This document shows, in pieces, positions 12,565 through 25,200 of a stretch of DNA of 64,000 nt. The DNA comes from Acridotheres tristis. Its lineage: Eukaryota; Chordata; Aves; Passeriformes; Sturnidae. The position numbers and the translations under genes were made by a program. The stretch lies in assembly GCA_037013685.1 (NCBI GenBank), contig CM072885.1, positions 69,295,785 to 69,359,784 on the forward strand. Direction: 5' to 3'. Below the pieces are notes generated by a model. It was not told the DNA's origin. It made no database searches and was given only the letters and a program-made list of their open reading frames with translations. Every line of letters begins with the position of its first letter. Within the stretch, counting starts at the first letter, position 1.

Positions 12565-14361
12565 GCAGCACTGATGGTGAGGACTTTTCAAAAAAACCCT
12601 ATAAAACGTGAGGGAAGCCAGAGTGGCAGGGGGTTGTAGGCATGACTTTCCCTTAGTTATTTTTCCTGACAAGTTACATTCATTGTCTTTAGCCAGGCCG
12701 AGTACAGTCAGGAAGGCTGTATAAGATAAAATATATCTGCTGCTGCCAGAAAGAGGCTTTGCATACTTCTGAATGAGCCCACTGACAACCTTCCTCCTGT
12801 GTTCCTGAGAGCAGAAGGAACATTCACCCTCCCACCTCAGTTGTTCCGTGCTGTTCCTCCACCTCTGCACGGAAGGCAAAGAGCTGGGGAGGGGCTGTGG
12901 TTCTGCGCCAAGGGGAACAGCCCGGAGAGGGCGAGGCAGCTTCATGGGCATGGAATGCCACCTGTGGAAAGGTGGCATTCTTCAGACGCTTCTGAAGGCT
13001 ACTGTCATTATCAAGGGAAAAGAAAAACAGCAGCTGCCACCAGGCTGGGCTCCTGGGGCGGGGTTTACTTGTTAGAGGGTCTTTTTCTGGTGCAATTTCT
13101 TAGACACGCGAAGCTAATCTGTGCAGGAGCACTCATCTTGGAGGGCCAGCATGGGTTTTTGCCCAAGCTAGCAACAGATAAATTTCTTCCTAGATCCGTT
13201 GTTCCATCCACAGTTTATAAAACAGCAGAATGTCTTTGTTCCTAATTGGGATTGAGGACTAACAAATTTGTAGTGTAACTTAAAAAGTCATGATGAAATG
13301 TTGCAAGACTGGTCTCCTCAGCTGTGGATGTGAGCCAGCCTCCTGTGTCCCACAGTCCAGCAGTTGCTTTCCAGAGACTTCATTTTTCTTCTGGCATCAA
13401 GTGACAAATCCTCATGGCCTGGCTTTTTGACAGCAGAAAGATGCCCCACCCCTGGGATTTTTCTCATTCCTACTTTTATTTTTTTTTTTTACAAAAGCTT
13501 TCTCCCATTACTGTTTTTATTTCCGCTACTATTTGGGAGCGAGAGACCAAAAGAACAGGAGGAATTTTAAGGTTTGAAACGTACTCAAGGAGCTGCTGCC
13601 CTACTGAGCTGCACAAATAAAGCAGCCAGTGCTGTCATTCCTGCCACCTCCTGCAGCACAGCCTGCTGGCCCAGCCTCCAGGCAAGGGGAAATCCGAGGC
13701 CTGCCATCCCTCTTGCTGCACTGATAGGTTTCCTTTCATCACGCCACCATAGGAACACCGGGGTTTATCCTTTGTTTTTGAAAACAGTTGAGTGAGCAAA
13801 AAAATGAAACACATTGTTTGGGATTTCCCCGGCTTCGATTTCCCCCATTATCCTGTGTGAAACTTCTGCTTCTAAAAAAAAAAAAAAAAAATTCAAAGAA
13901 GTCAGCAGAGAGGCTGACTCTGTTCAGAACTGTTCAGTCATTCTGCCATTAAGAATTAATTTACTGAATCCTGCTACACCAGCATCAGATGTTCAGCCTA
14001 CCACTCCAATCTGAGGAAGTGAGCTTCAGCTACAAAAATGAAATTCTAGTTTTTACAACCCAATTTATATTACCTTCATCCCTTCTTGGCTATTTACTGT
14101 AACTTCTCTTCACTAAGAATCTGAAGAAACAATGTAGAATATGTACATGTGGGGGTGTATCGTTCATTTCTTTGCATTGGATAATTCATTCAGTGGCTGA
14201 GAATGAGCCAGCAAAAGAGAAATTGAAGCCATACCCTTTAACACCCAGATTTATCTCTAGATCACTTTTTCTCAGGTCCTCATCAATCATCAACCAAGGA
14301 AGTGACAACAGAGGAAATAAAGTATAGCGCCACCAACAAAAAATAAAAAATAATTAATGAC

Positions 14362-14367
14362 TTTATT
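14362..14367 (-). terminator. MICAL3: Candidate distal poly(A) signal of MICAL3
   Basis: AATAAAG on the minus strand, followed 15-35 bases later by a U/GU-rich stretch (TTTTTTATTTTTTGTTGGTG). That is the usual arrangement of a strong cleavage site. It would give a 3' UTR of about 4.7 kb. Confidence 0.4.
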
Positions 14368-17300
14368 TTTTTTTTTTAGTTCAGTTGGCCATCTGAGGTG
14401 CTAAAATCTCAACACCAATGAAGCAAGTGTGCATAAAAACAAACGATAAAACACAACCAAATAGAAGAAAACAGGCTGGAACAGAGTTGGTTTTGTACAG
14501 GTAGGGTATTTGCTTTTCTGTTAACGCTCCATACATGCCAACCGTAAAAGCCTTGAACAATCTGAATATCAGAGTTCACGTTCATACAAAAGGGAAGATG
14601 CCAAAGCAAACTCCCTTTGCCTGGATTAGACTTCACACACACACATGCATGCACCCACAGATACAGAGTATTTAAATTACTGCAGTGCCATCAGAACATG
14701 GCATCCTTCCCTTCACACCTGCATCTGCCTGCTACCCTGCCTAGTACCTGCCAAGCAGTCCTTGAACAATCCAAAAGCAGGAACTTTTGGAAAGCTTCTC
14801 ATCTCTGTTATTTTGCAAAGGTCGACAGCCAGCGATCTCTTTGTGAACTATATACAGGCTGGTTTTTAGTATTTAGAGCTTTAGAGCTCTCTTCCTTGCA
14901 GACAGTGACAACTGAAATTCCCATTGCAGCTTTTCAGTTTGTACACGGGAGATTTTACAATGCAACACCTCTCTCAACCCACTGGTGTGTGGTGTAAACA
15001 CTTAATGGAAAACTCATTTTAGATGAATGTTAACCAAAAAAGGTGTAGCTGCTCACGAAAGGGAACTGCTGGCTGCTCTAGATCATGCTGTCTAGACCAC
15101 TTAGAATATTTCATAACATTCAGGATTAGGATGTATAAAAATATTAAAACCCACCAGAGTGCACACAAATGTGGTGACTAGCTCTACGCAAGCACCGTGT
15201 TCTAACAGAGGCCTAGGCATTGCACAAAACTCAGATTCTTGACCGTGGGAGCACCCCAAGGATCCACTGGTGTCTTTACATACAAACAAATATTTACAGA
15301 AAATGCAGAGACAGAGAGAGAGAAGGACAGACTTTTAAAACTTGCGGTTTGCTCTAAAATATGTTCAGCAATGCAGTTTATAACATGCCCTAGTGAGACC
15401 AGGGGGTATTGGTTAACTGAAAGAAGGAATATGTCTGAAAAGTTGGAGCTGAAATGTCTTGTCACCTCCCCACACATTAGTTTTCTGAAGCTCAGAATTT
15501 TACAGCCAGTTGTGACTTTTAATGAGAATATGGTTAAAAGGAACAGAACAGTTTAAAAAAAAAAAAAAAAGGTACTGTGAAAACAGCAGATTGGTTGTTC
15601 TGGCAGTCCTCACTCCCCCATCTCCATTTGCCTCCTGGGAGTTTCCTTCCAGGAGCTGGTGTTCCCCTCCCTTTCCCGAAGGGGGCTGAAGTGCTTGTCC
15701 CATCCTCAGTGTGCCCATTTCTAAACGAACACGGCTCAGGTTCCAAGCTCGGCTCTCTTCCCACCTGCTGCCAGGATGAAGTGGGCGGCCCCGGGTCAGG
15801 ACCATGGCACCTGGGCACAGCCAGCCACCCCTACATGCCCACATCTCGGGGGCTGAGGGTCGCTCGGCTCTCCTCACACAGGAGATGGACACACGTCATT
15901 GAATGCACATGGCTGAGTCACTGCTGCTGAGTCGGGCAGCACAAAGAGCTACAAACGTCCTGCTCGGATTCGGATACAAATGAGGAATCTTGTGCTCAGT
16001 AAGAGCCTTCTTCAGCTTTAAAAATATAAAATTTGAATTAAAAAGATTCAGAGTAAAAAAACCCACTATCTGATATGCGAGTCATATTCTTAAAGTGCAA
16101 CTGAACAGCAAATAACAAGTTGTGCCTTTTACAACCATTTTGATATAAAAAGGCCTTTTATATTCCCTTTTGTGTATTTTTAATCTATTTGTGAGTGCGA
16201 TGTTAGCTCTTCGTTTTCATTATCGCTGCTGGAGGCCTTCAGCACAACCCAAAGAGTTTAGGGTTAGGATATGTGGGTTTTCTGTGCAATAAGGTATTAC
16301 ACCCTCAAGTAATCTCACTCTTCAGCATTGCAAAGATCTCCCTTAGCACGAAAGGGAAATGAAACCATCCGGTGTTTCTTCTTCAGGACTTTTTTCTGTT
16401 CTACAGCTCACATTCAATGACCTTTTGTTCCAAGTTAGATGTGGTCCATATACCCAGTGCACTGTAAAATGGACTGAGGTCAATTCTCTGCACGAGTCAA
16501 TTTACTTTCTATCTTTCTTGTCTCTTCCTGCACTCCAGTTTCCACTGGCCCCCTCAAACTGTGTAAATTACCATTGCCAGTTTGACTTGGGCAGGAGGCC
16601 CTGCACCAGCAAACAGGAGGGAATTCTGTTTGTTGGACATCCTGCTGGTAAAGCCAACACTCTGGGATGCTGATATGGCAGGTACCACTTGCTAAACACA
16701 CACAGTTATGAAGTAGCAACTGCAGCTGCCTGCCTGTCTGCTTGGTTTCACGAGTATCTGGATTTAATTAGTAATGCCTTAGCATAAAACACTAGGTGGA
16801 ATAAAGGGAGAACACTTTGGGTGGAAAACACGTGTTTCCACAGTTAGCAACCAGCACTGCTCAGTCCCCATGGACACTCCTACCCATTCTGCCTCAGCCT
16901 GGGGCATTCTCCCAAGTCAGAGGTGAATTCAAATCATAGACCTTGGCTTACAGGAGATCCCTCTGAAGGAGGTAAAAAGCCAACAGAAAGAAACCATGCA
17001 AACTTCTGTGCCAGGGCAAAAGACTGAAGGATGTTCAGCCCTGCTGGGGTGCCTCACACCGGCAGTGTCAATTCAAGCTGGAAGAGTCAGTGCTCTGTAC
17101 AAATGTGCTTGGGAACAGGACACGTTGTCAAAGATGTCACAACGCAGGCTTGGTACTTCTTTAACAGGAAAAGAACACAGTCAGCATCCCAAGGAAGGAA
17201 ACCCTTTGGACACATCATGTGATGGATGGGACGCATCCCCAGTGCACGGTGCTGTTTCAGCTCTGCAGAATAAGTTAAGGACACGCTTTGCCCAGGGAGT

Positions 17301-18652
17301 CTGTCCCACAGGGAATGCTGCTGAGCTGCTCAGTGCATATCCTGCTCATCAGTTGTCATGTGGTTACAGTCAGGACCCTCCTGGCTGAAAAGCAGCAGAT
17401 TCACTAACTGGGCCAAAAGGAGCTTCTTCCAATAGATGCAGCAGAAAATGTGCTATTTTTGTTTGCATGGAAATCCCTCGAACTGTAACTGTGAGGATCC
17501 CCTCTTTCAGTGAGGAAGAGACATATGGGATATTGCTACCTCACAGTTCTGGCTTTCTTGTTATAAAAATGTAAAATTTAAATAAATATAGGTTTGTTAG
17601 TCCAAAAGAGAGAATCTGGGATGTGGAAGAAAAGAACACTAAGAACACAAATAGATTCTTAAACTCCATGAGTGCACAGGATTTTTTCATAGAGGAAAAC
17701 TCCTAGGGCAGGATGCATCCATGGGTACATAAAGGCTGCCCTTGCTGTGAAGCAGGGACTAATCCGCAGTAGTGTCTTTCTCTAACAGAGTTAAAACACT
17801 CCCTCCACAATCAAATATGTGTAACAATCAAATTATTAATAAGAACACTAATAAATAGCCACAGGTAACAACGTCCAGTAATTTTGAAGTGGAAGTTGTA
17901 GGATGCAGCAGGCACACACACCCATCACTCGTCCATTTTTTTCCTAAAAGATACAAAAATGAATCTTCTTTCAAGTATTAAAAAAATAAGTTAATTGACA
18001 TAAAAGGGTCAAAGTGACTGAGGGCCCAGGCAGGTCTTAAGCTTTGTTTCCAATGTGCAAAAACAAAATACAGAGGAAAAAAAAAATAAAAACACTGAAA
18101 AGTCTTAATGGTGGTTCAGTCACTTAAGGGCTTCTCCCTCTTAGGGGCCTAATAATCAGGGAATGCTGCCTGGGAACATCCCTGCCCCAGCACACACTTA
18201 CCACTGTCCCACAGCAGTATTTTCCAGTGTCAAAACAGTCACAAAAACAAAACCAGGAAGCCCACCAGTCTCTGAGCTGTGGCCATGAAGACTAAGGCCA
18301 GCAGTAGCTGTCTCTCCAGTGTGTAGCAAAGCAGATGGGCATCTTCCCTCTCTCTTCTGCTCCCCTTGTTCACCACAAGAAGATTTAGGAGGCTAAGGTA
18401 GGGAAAGAGTCCACTGATGCCCACTTCTCTCCAAAAACCAAGAGGCAGAGAGTTCCATCACACATACCAGTATCTTCTCTGTCTTGTATTTCTTCATATC
18501 CATGCATAAAGATCAACTGCAAGTTTCTTTGGTGGGGAGGAAGACTAAAGCAAAGAAGGTGTTGCCCTGGGCTTCTGGAGCTCTCTTGGACAGCTGACTC
18601 CACTGCTACAGGTTGCTGTGGTTTTTCAGGAAGGGTTGCCACTTCCCTCCTT

Positions 18653-18658
18653 TTTATT
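18653..18658 (-). terminator. MICAL3: Candidate proximal poly(A) signal of MICAL3
   Basis: AATAAA on the minus strand, about 390 bases after the stop codon. The sequence following it (CCTGAAAAACCACAGCAACC) is not strikingly GU-rich, so use of this site is uncertain. Confidence 0.35.
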
Positions 18659-19047
18659 AGAACTGGTGTAGTAAAAACGGGAAAGGAATGGACTGCCTTA
18701 AATCCAATGCAGTTAAGGGTACTTCTTCCCTTAACCTCCTTCCCCACACATGGATTATACCCCCCTCCCTCCTACCACACACAAAAAATATGGTCCATCG
18801 TATGGGACCTCAAGGAGACTCCACAGTCTCAACTCATTTCTTCAACTTGGCTTGCAGACATGTAAAACTTAAGCTTCTGGAACCCACACACTTATCAAAA
18901 GGCTTCTGAGTGCTTCAAACCAAATCCCTGCATGCTGTTGGACCCTTCGGAGGTTTCCCCTTCAACTTCTTCCTATCCATGTAATTCTGGCAAACTCAGG
19001 GTAGGCCAACTGGACAGCACAGACCAGCAGAGGTAAACGTGTTAAGC

Positions 19048-19232
19048 TCAGGACCAGTTCAAGCTAAAACCTTTGGAAAGCATGACTGCCTCCAGGTCCT
19101 TGTCTTCTTCTTTTTCTCGAAGCCGCTGCTCCTCAAGGAGAGCCACAAGGGAATCTCTCTGCTCCACTACTTCAAGCATTTCATTCAGGATCCTCTTCTC
19201 CTCTGAGAGCTCCTCATCTGTCTTCAGATGAT
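19048..19232 (-). CDS. MICAL3: MICAL3 last coding exon and stop
   Basis: The coding part is 185 bp including TGA at 19,048-19,050. The acceptor is ATCTCTGTAG. It encodes [20 protein letters not shown], then [20 protein letters not shown], and ends [15 protein letters not shown], the diagnostic MICAL3 C-terminus. This is the third bMERB helix. The exon continues into the 3' UTR to the left. Confidence 0.98.
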
Positions 19233-22200
19233 CTACAGAGATATCAAAAACTATCAGCAAACACAAGGCTAGAAATACACACATACAATCCATGAAATGC
19301 TCCCTTTTGCTCTCACCTTCTACTGCCATCCTCTCACGGAGTTCCTGCTGCAGTCGACTCTGCCTGTCTTCCAGTTCTAGCTCCCGAGCACTGAAAGGAA
19401 AAAAGCAGAAACCCAAGGTCCAGCTATATTAAAATACTGCATACATTGCTTCATATTTTCTCAGTTTTTGCTCCCTCTCTAGATATCTGCTGTGTATTTT
19501 ACCAATCTCGTTTGGAACAACTCTTAAATATCTTAAGATATATAACTGTCTTTTTAAAAGATTTCATTGTGCTTTTAGCATTTCAGGTTCTTTGCCTTCA
19601 GCTAGAAGTGCAATACCAAAAGTGGAGCAAACTAAATATAGAGCAGAGTCAAAGAGCAAATAGATCTTCAGTCCCCCTGCCTATCCCCTGCTACTTCCCA
19701 CTCAAAACCCAAAGTTACTTATTAACAAAGTACTTATTACTTAAGGACATGTTGGGCCATTGCAAACACCAGGTTGGGACTTTTCTGCCTCTAAGGCCAT
19801 CAGCTTCCACATTGCTTAGATGAGTTAACACACTCTGAAATGAATTTCAGTGAATTTGTACAACGGGACCAGAAAAAAAACCCAATTTCATTAAAAAGGA
19901 AAACACCTTTACCATCTGAGCCCACATGAGAGGCACTGGGGTCCCACTGCAGACAGAAGAGAGGGCCACATGGCAAAGGTGACTGAATTAAATGCTTTTG
20001 GCTATGCTTAGAAGACAATGTTACCAAAACCAGGAGTCTGCATAGCTCAAAAACACTGACATAAACAGAACGTGTTTTATACAAGAACAGCATGAGAAGG
20101 GCTCACATACCTGTACTTCTGCATGTGCACAAATCATTGGAACTTTCATCCCTTACCACTATTCTTCTTTCTTCTACCATTCCTCTAAAATGTAGTTGGA
20201 TTCCTATCTCAGCCTAAGAAGCTGCCAACCTCCTGGCCTTACAGGGAAGATAATACTGACAGATTTCCCACTACTATTCATGACAAAATCCCCATTTTTT
20301 CCACATTCACTCACAATATCATCAGTTCAGACTCGTAGCGAACCAAGGCATTCTTCTCCTGCACCAGCTTGAACCACTCTTGCATCAGCCTGGGGTCATC
20401 CTTCTTACCCATGCCTGCCAAGAAAGAAACCTGGTAAATTTTCAGGTAATGCCCTGCAATCCTTACAAGCCCAAACTGCAAAAACAACAATGGGGCAAAA
20501 TGTGCAAAGAAAGCCGAGCAAGATGCTGCCAGAGCACTCCCAAGCCGGGTCCATTCAGTTTGCCTACAGCACTCAGTTGAGTGGAAGTCACCTCCAAAAG
20601 GATTCTCTTCTCTTTGGAGCCTACTTTTTTTTTTTTTTTTTTTTTTTGTTTCTGATATTCTTGTGATTACTTGTTTCTTCCTCATTCTTACTGCACAAAG
20701 CCCAAATTCCTATGAGTATTTGATTTTCCTTTCATTAGAAGAATTTTATAGATGCTCATGCCAGCTACTTAAACATATGCTCATCAGAAAAGGATTCAGT
20801 TGCCACTCCATATGTTTTACCTTCATTTTCTTCAATTCCATGTCCTCAAGTTTTTCTTTTACTAGCCAAAAGTAACATCTTGTCTCCTCTTTTTTCAACA
20901 GTTAAGTAAATCTTTTCTGACTGCTCTTCCTAGCCTCACATATCTATTAGTCTTGAAGATCCCCCTGCACAGTGAACACAGAAACTAATTCTACTGTACT
21001 GCATAACAGAGCTAGAAAGAAAAGGAACTCCCAGACACATTTGCTAATATAAAAGAAGAATAAAGAAACCTTGGACCTTGACCACCTATTACAGAACTCT
21101 TATCTGGTCTTTTTGTTTTAGAATGAACTCTTAAACATATTAAATAGTTCACTGATGAGTCTTGTGCCTGTCAGGAGTCATGTGGAATAAATGCAGAATG
21201 CTGTTCCCAAAGCCTTCTGTTGACATTTAGCAAACACAAGAACTTACCAAGGAGGCTCCTCCTGGCAAGCTCTTGGTCTGGGCCACTTATTCCACACTGA
21301 ACCACCTGCATCTGAATGCTGTGATTTACATCAGACCCCATCAAGGCCAGTGGCAACGTTCCTGCCTATGTGGAAGTAGAAGCAGGAGCAGGGCCTCAAA
21401 TCAAGCTCAGCAGCACTTTTGGATTGCTGCACATGACCTAGGCACCCCAAGGTAACTAACACCCCTGTCTCTGCTTGTTATTATGGATGCATACACTCTA
21501 CATCAAGAACAAAAGCTCTCAAACAGTCCATCTAATGCTAAAATAATCAAGCAGCAACCTTACTATTCAAACTCTTTGACACAGACACATCACAAATACC
21601 ACATTAATGGCTACTTAATTCAGACCCGTGCCCTGCCTCATCCCCAGTATGTCAGAGCCGTGCCCTGCAGTTACACAAGGGAGAGCCTACAACTCCTAGT
21701 AAGCTGCAGCTTGGGCTGCCTTTCAGCTGCCTTTGTCATTCCAGCCCCTCGGGGAATACCAGGCTCGGTTGTACCACCCTGAGAGCCCCCTTTATCCCAG
21801 TGTGGACTTTATCCCAGTGTGTTGCTCAGTTCCAAGCATTCCTTTCTGAGCATCTCTGCACAATATGCCCACGTGGCGACAGGAAAGGGAGACTGTGCAT
21901 GCAGATGTCCAGTGCTGTGGCGCCATGAAAACACTGGGAAGTCTCCCCTTCCTTTCCGCTGCCAGGATGTAGAGAAAACAAATGCCTCTAAGAAAAAAAA
22001 GCCAAAAACATAACGCTACTGACCTATGAAATACGTAAGTATTTTTAAACAGCCAATGAGTAGAGGAATAATGGGAGGATTGGAAAGGGAGCACTGACAA
22101 CTGATGTGAGGGAGCACCATGGAAAGCAGGTAAGTGGTTAGCAAAATTACACCATGAACACACATAAAACAACCCCTTCCCCATGCCTTGGCAATGTAAA

Positions 22201-25200
22201 CTCTACAGCAAACTCCATTTGGGATAGTTAAAGAATGCACTCAGCAAGACAGATGAAGGAAAGCTAGTCTAACTTGAGGTCTGTCGGTTTTTAAAGTTCA
22301 AGGATGTTTTTCAAATCAGTCCTTATAAAGACACAGTATTCCTTTAATCCCTATTTGCTAATTAAAAGGCCATTATTAATTAAGGAAACAGATTGTCATC
22401 CTTTACCCCACCTTCCAAACATCTTTCAGGAGGAATAGAGAAATTGAAACCACCAAATGAAAACAGAAACTTTTGAGTGTGACACTTCTGGTCCCACAGC
22501 TGCTGCCCATTGTCCCTCCCAGTCACTGCACCTTCTCTTGCACAGCTGGGACTAGCAAAAGGGATACTGTACCTTTAACAGCTTGCCACAGGCTCAGAAA
22601 AGCTGGTTACCAGGTAGCTACACACGAAGTTGGTTTGGGGACACAGCAAGAAAAGGGCTGGGGGCCTTGGTCACTAGCTGACTAGTGGTGCTATGACAAC
22701 CCAGCTGTGGGCAGGGAGGACACGGGGGGGGTGAGGTTACGTTACCTTCATGGGCACAGCAAGGGCAGAAGGAGAGAGGTCTACGACGTGGTGTCCCGGC
22801 ATTGGGCTCAACTTCAATAGGACCAAACGAGGAAGAGGAAGAGGCAGGAGAGGAAGAGGAAGTTGGAAGTGGAACGGAAGAGGAGGAAAGGGGTGAAATA
22901 AAAGACAAGCAAAGGACAAAAAGCGTAAGAGTGAGAAAGAAAGGAAACACAAGAAGAAAAGAAAAGAAAAAATACAAGAAATGGAGAAGCAGAAACAAGG
23001 GATACAGTCTACAGATGAATAATGTCCCTGATAAGCACAGATAACAGGTAAGAGGTAGACTGAGATACTGTGAACTCTTACTGAGCTGTACAAATACCAG
23101 GCAGGAGGTTACTGTTACTGCACTTTTCCTAATGTACAGGTTTTTCAGGTGCAAGGTCTTTAACTGAAAGGTTTGTGACCCAGATGTCAGGACGAGTAGA
23201 GACATAGATTTAACTTCGGCTGATAAATGTCAGATTTCAAGCAGGGTTACACTAAGTCTCGCCTGCATGCATAAGACACCACCTGTAAGCAGCCACCCTA
23301 CCTTGAGCTCTATCAGGACCATGCTCTTATCACCGTGGCAGCATCCACTGATGGTAAAAGTGCCTTTTGTAATGGAATAGAATGTCTTCAGACAGGGAAC
23401 ATCACAGGGAGAATCTGATTACCATGGAACCGGCCTGCCAGGATCTGCTGTGTCAAGTGTGGTGAGTACACATGTACCCCACCAGATTGTTGTGCTTAGG
23501 GGGGAAAAGGCTTTTACACAGATAAAAGTGATTTACATCAGGGTCTGCAGGGCCAGCGACCAACTGAGGACTTTGCAGATTTAAACCAGTAAATTTAAAG
23601 CTCTCCCTTGGTGTTCTCATTCCACAAAGCATTTTAAAGCTTACAAGTCCTGTTAGTATCAGTGACTTACAGAATCTTTATCATCTTTTCCATCAGCCAG
23701 TGAAGGACAAACATTTCTCATCTCTCAAAAGGTTCAGCTGTTTTAACACCACGAATTTGCTTTTCAGTGGTACTTAACATTACAGAGATAAACAGCAGGC
23801 AGTAACCAATATCACTAATAGTTACAGGGGAACATACACCAGGGAGATGATGAACTCTGAAACATCAGAGCTACCAGAATGGAACACTTACTGGGCTCAG
23901 GGCATAACTGCATTTATAAAGAGGAGACATTTCTGTGTTGGGAAAAGGCATAAACTCCACAACAACAGTATGGTAAGAATAACACTCGTTTTGGAGAAGT
24001 CAGCAGAGTTTGATGTTTGTAGTTCAGAGAAAGTTCTACAAAATTAGAGTACCAATGAAGTGGGAAGGCTTTAGAAGGGACCATCACAGAACTAGACCAG
24101 CACATGGAGGACACACTGGAGCAAGAGGGAGAGCACACCAGCTTCAAAGCCTGTGACTGAGCAGCATGGCTTTCCCAGAAGAAGAAACCTCTGTACTGGA
24201 AGCAGGAAGGGGCAACATTAGGAGAGGTGCCACAGCTGGCCATAGGACAGCTACAAATAAAGCATCGTACCAACAACAGTTGAGATCAAGTACCAGAATA
24301 TTAATTACAGCTGTTCTGAATTTTCCAACTTCTTTATCTAAAATGGAAAACTACTAAGGCTTTTTTCCTACAACTGCCATTTCACAGATCAGGTTACAAA
24401 AGCAAAAACAAACAAGAAAAACCCCAAACCACAAAGATACAATGAAGAATATGCTTGCACACAAAGCAGAACATTTAGTGCATGATATTTGTTAAATATT
24501 TTTTATTTCCCACCCTATCTTATTAAAAATTAATTCTTTCAGCTAAAATCTTTAGAACTCTAACTTGTCTAACCACTACTTTGAGGGTGGTCAGGGAGAT
24601 GGAGATTTAACTGTATGGAAAAATCCACTTCTTTCAGGGTTTGAGATTTCATTTAGAACTGGGAGCTGGGGGATTTGATACATTTCAGACCATGGACATA
24701 GAGACTTGGTGAGGAACTTCCAGTTCATGTGAAAACATGATCCATCTCATTGTGAAATGGCCATAAACGACCAGCTTCTATCATCAGTAAGCAAGTGAGA
24801 GGACAAAGGAGAGGATCCCATTTTTGGTCTCCAGTAACAAGCCCCAGGGATCACACAGCACCTGACTAATACAGAGCTGGATCCCCACAACTGTATTTTC
24901 CTCCTTTGCTCTTAGTTATCTTCCCACTCTTGTCTAAAGAAAAGTTGTCCTTGAATCAAGTTACAAAGTCCATGGTTTCTACACTAGTCCTGCTATTAGA
25001 AAAGTCAACATGTTTTTTCAGTAAGATAATAAACATAACCTTTGCAATTAAGATCCTTTCCAGATACTCTAGATGTAAATTACAGTTAATTATAATTGGT
25101 GAATACAGGTTATGATAACTGCAATTACTTTGGAAACAATTTCTGTCCAAAGTAGGATGATTAGCAAGGCTTAAAAAAGTCTTCCTTATGTATTGGAAGT

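Larger units (their letters stand above)
10991..14339. other. Probable intergenic region between MICAL3 and BID
   Basis: No supported gene on either strand. It contains the CR1 fragment at 11,134-11,458, a perfect 23-bp inverted repeat at 12,542-12,564 and an A run at 13,873-13,890. A plus-strand AATAAA at about 14,315 has no gene to serve. Confidence 0.5.
14340..19047 (-). other. MICAL3: Presumed MICAL3 3' UTR and flank
   Basis: There is no coding sequence on either strand here that I can support. Directly after the stop the sequence is ordinary mixed DNA with CA and poly-A runs (15,555-15,570; 14,634-14,645). Two minus-strand poly(A) signals bracket plausible short and long forms. The left limit is an inference from the distal signal; the true end cannot be read from sequence alone. 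Confidence 0.5.

Noticed and set aside
12799..13245. Plus-strand 148-codon frame in the intergenic region
   Set aside because: No recognisable domain, no promoter or splice context, and overlapping frames of similar length on the other strand.
20098..20160. Donor-like ACAG|GTATGTG at about 20,109 on the minus strand
   Set aside because: The only nearby acceptor is preceded by a purine-rich stretch and the resulting length breaks the reading frame.
21248..21311. Exon-like 64-bp segment with a strong CTTG|GTAAGT donor on the minus strand
   Set aside because: Its length is not a multiple of three and no alternative acceptor gives a phase compatible with the flanking bMERB exons, so it could only cause a frameshift.
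22802..23044. Plus-strand 80-codon Glu/Lys-rich reading frame
   Set aside because: It is the direct translation of a polypurine tract, has no domain, and lies antisense in a MICAL3 intron.
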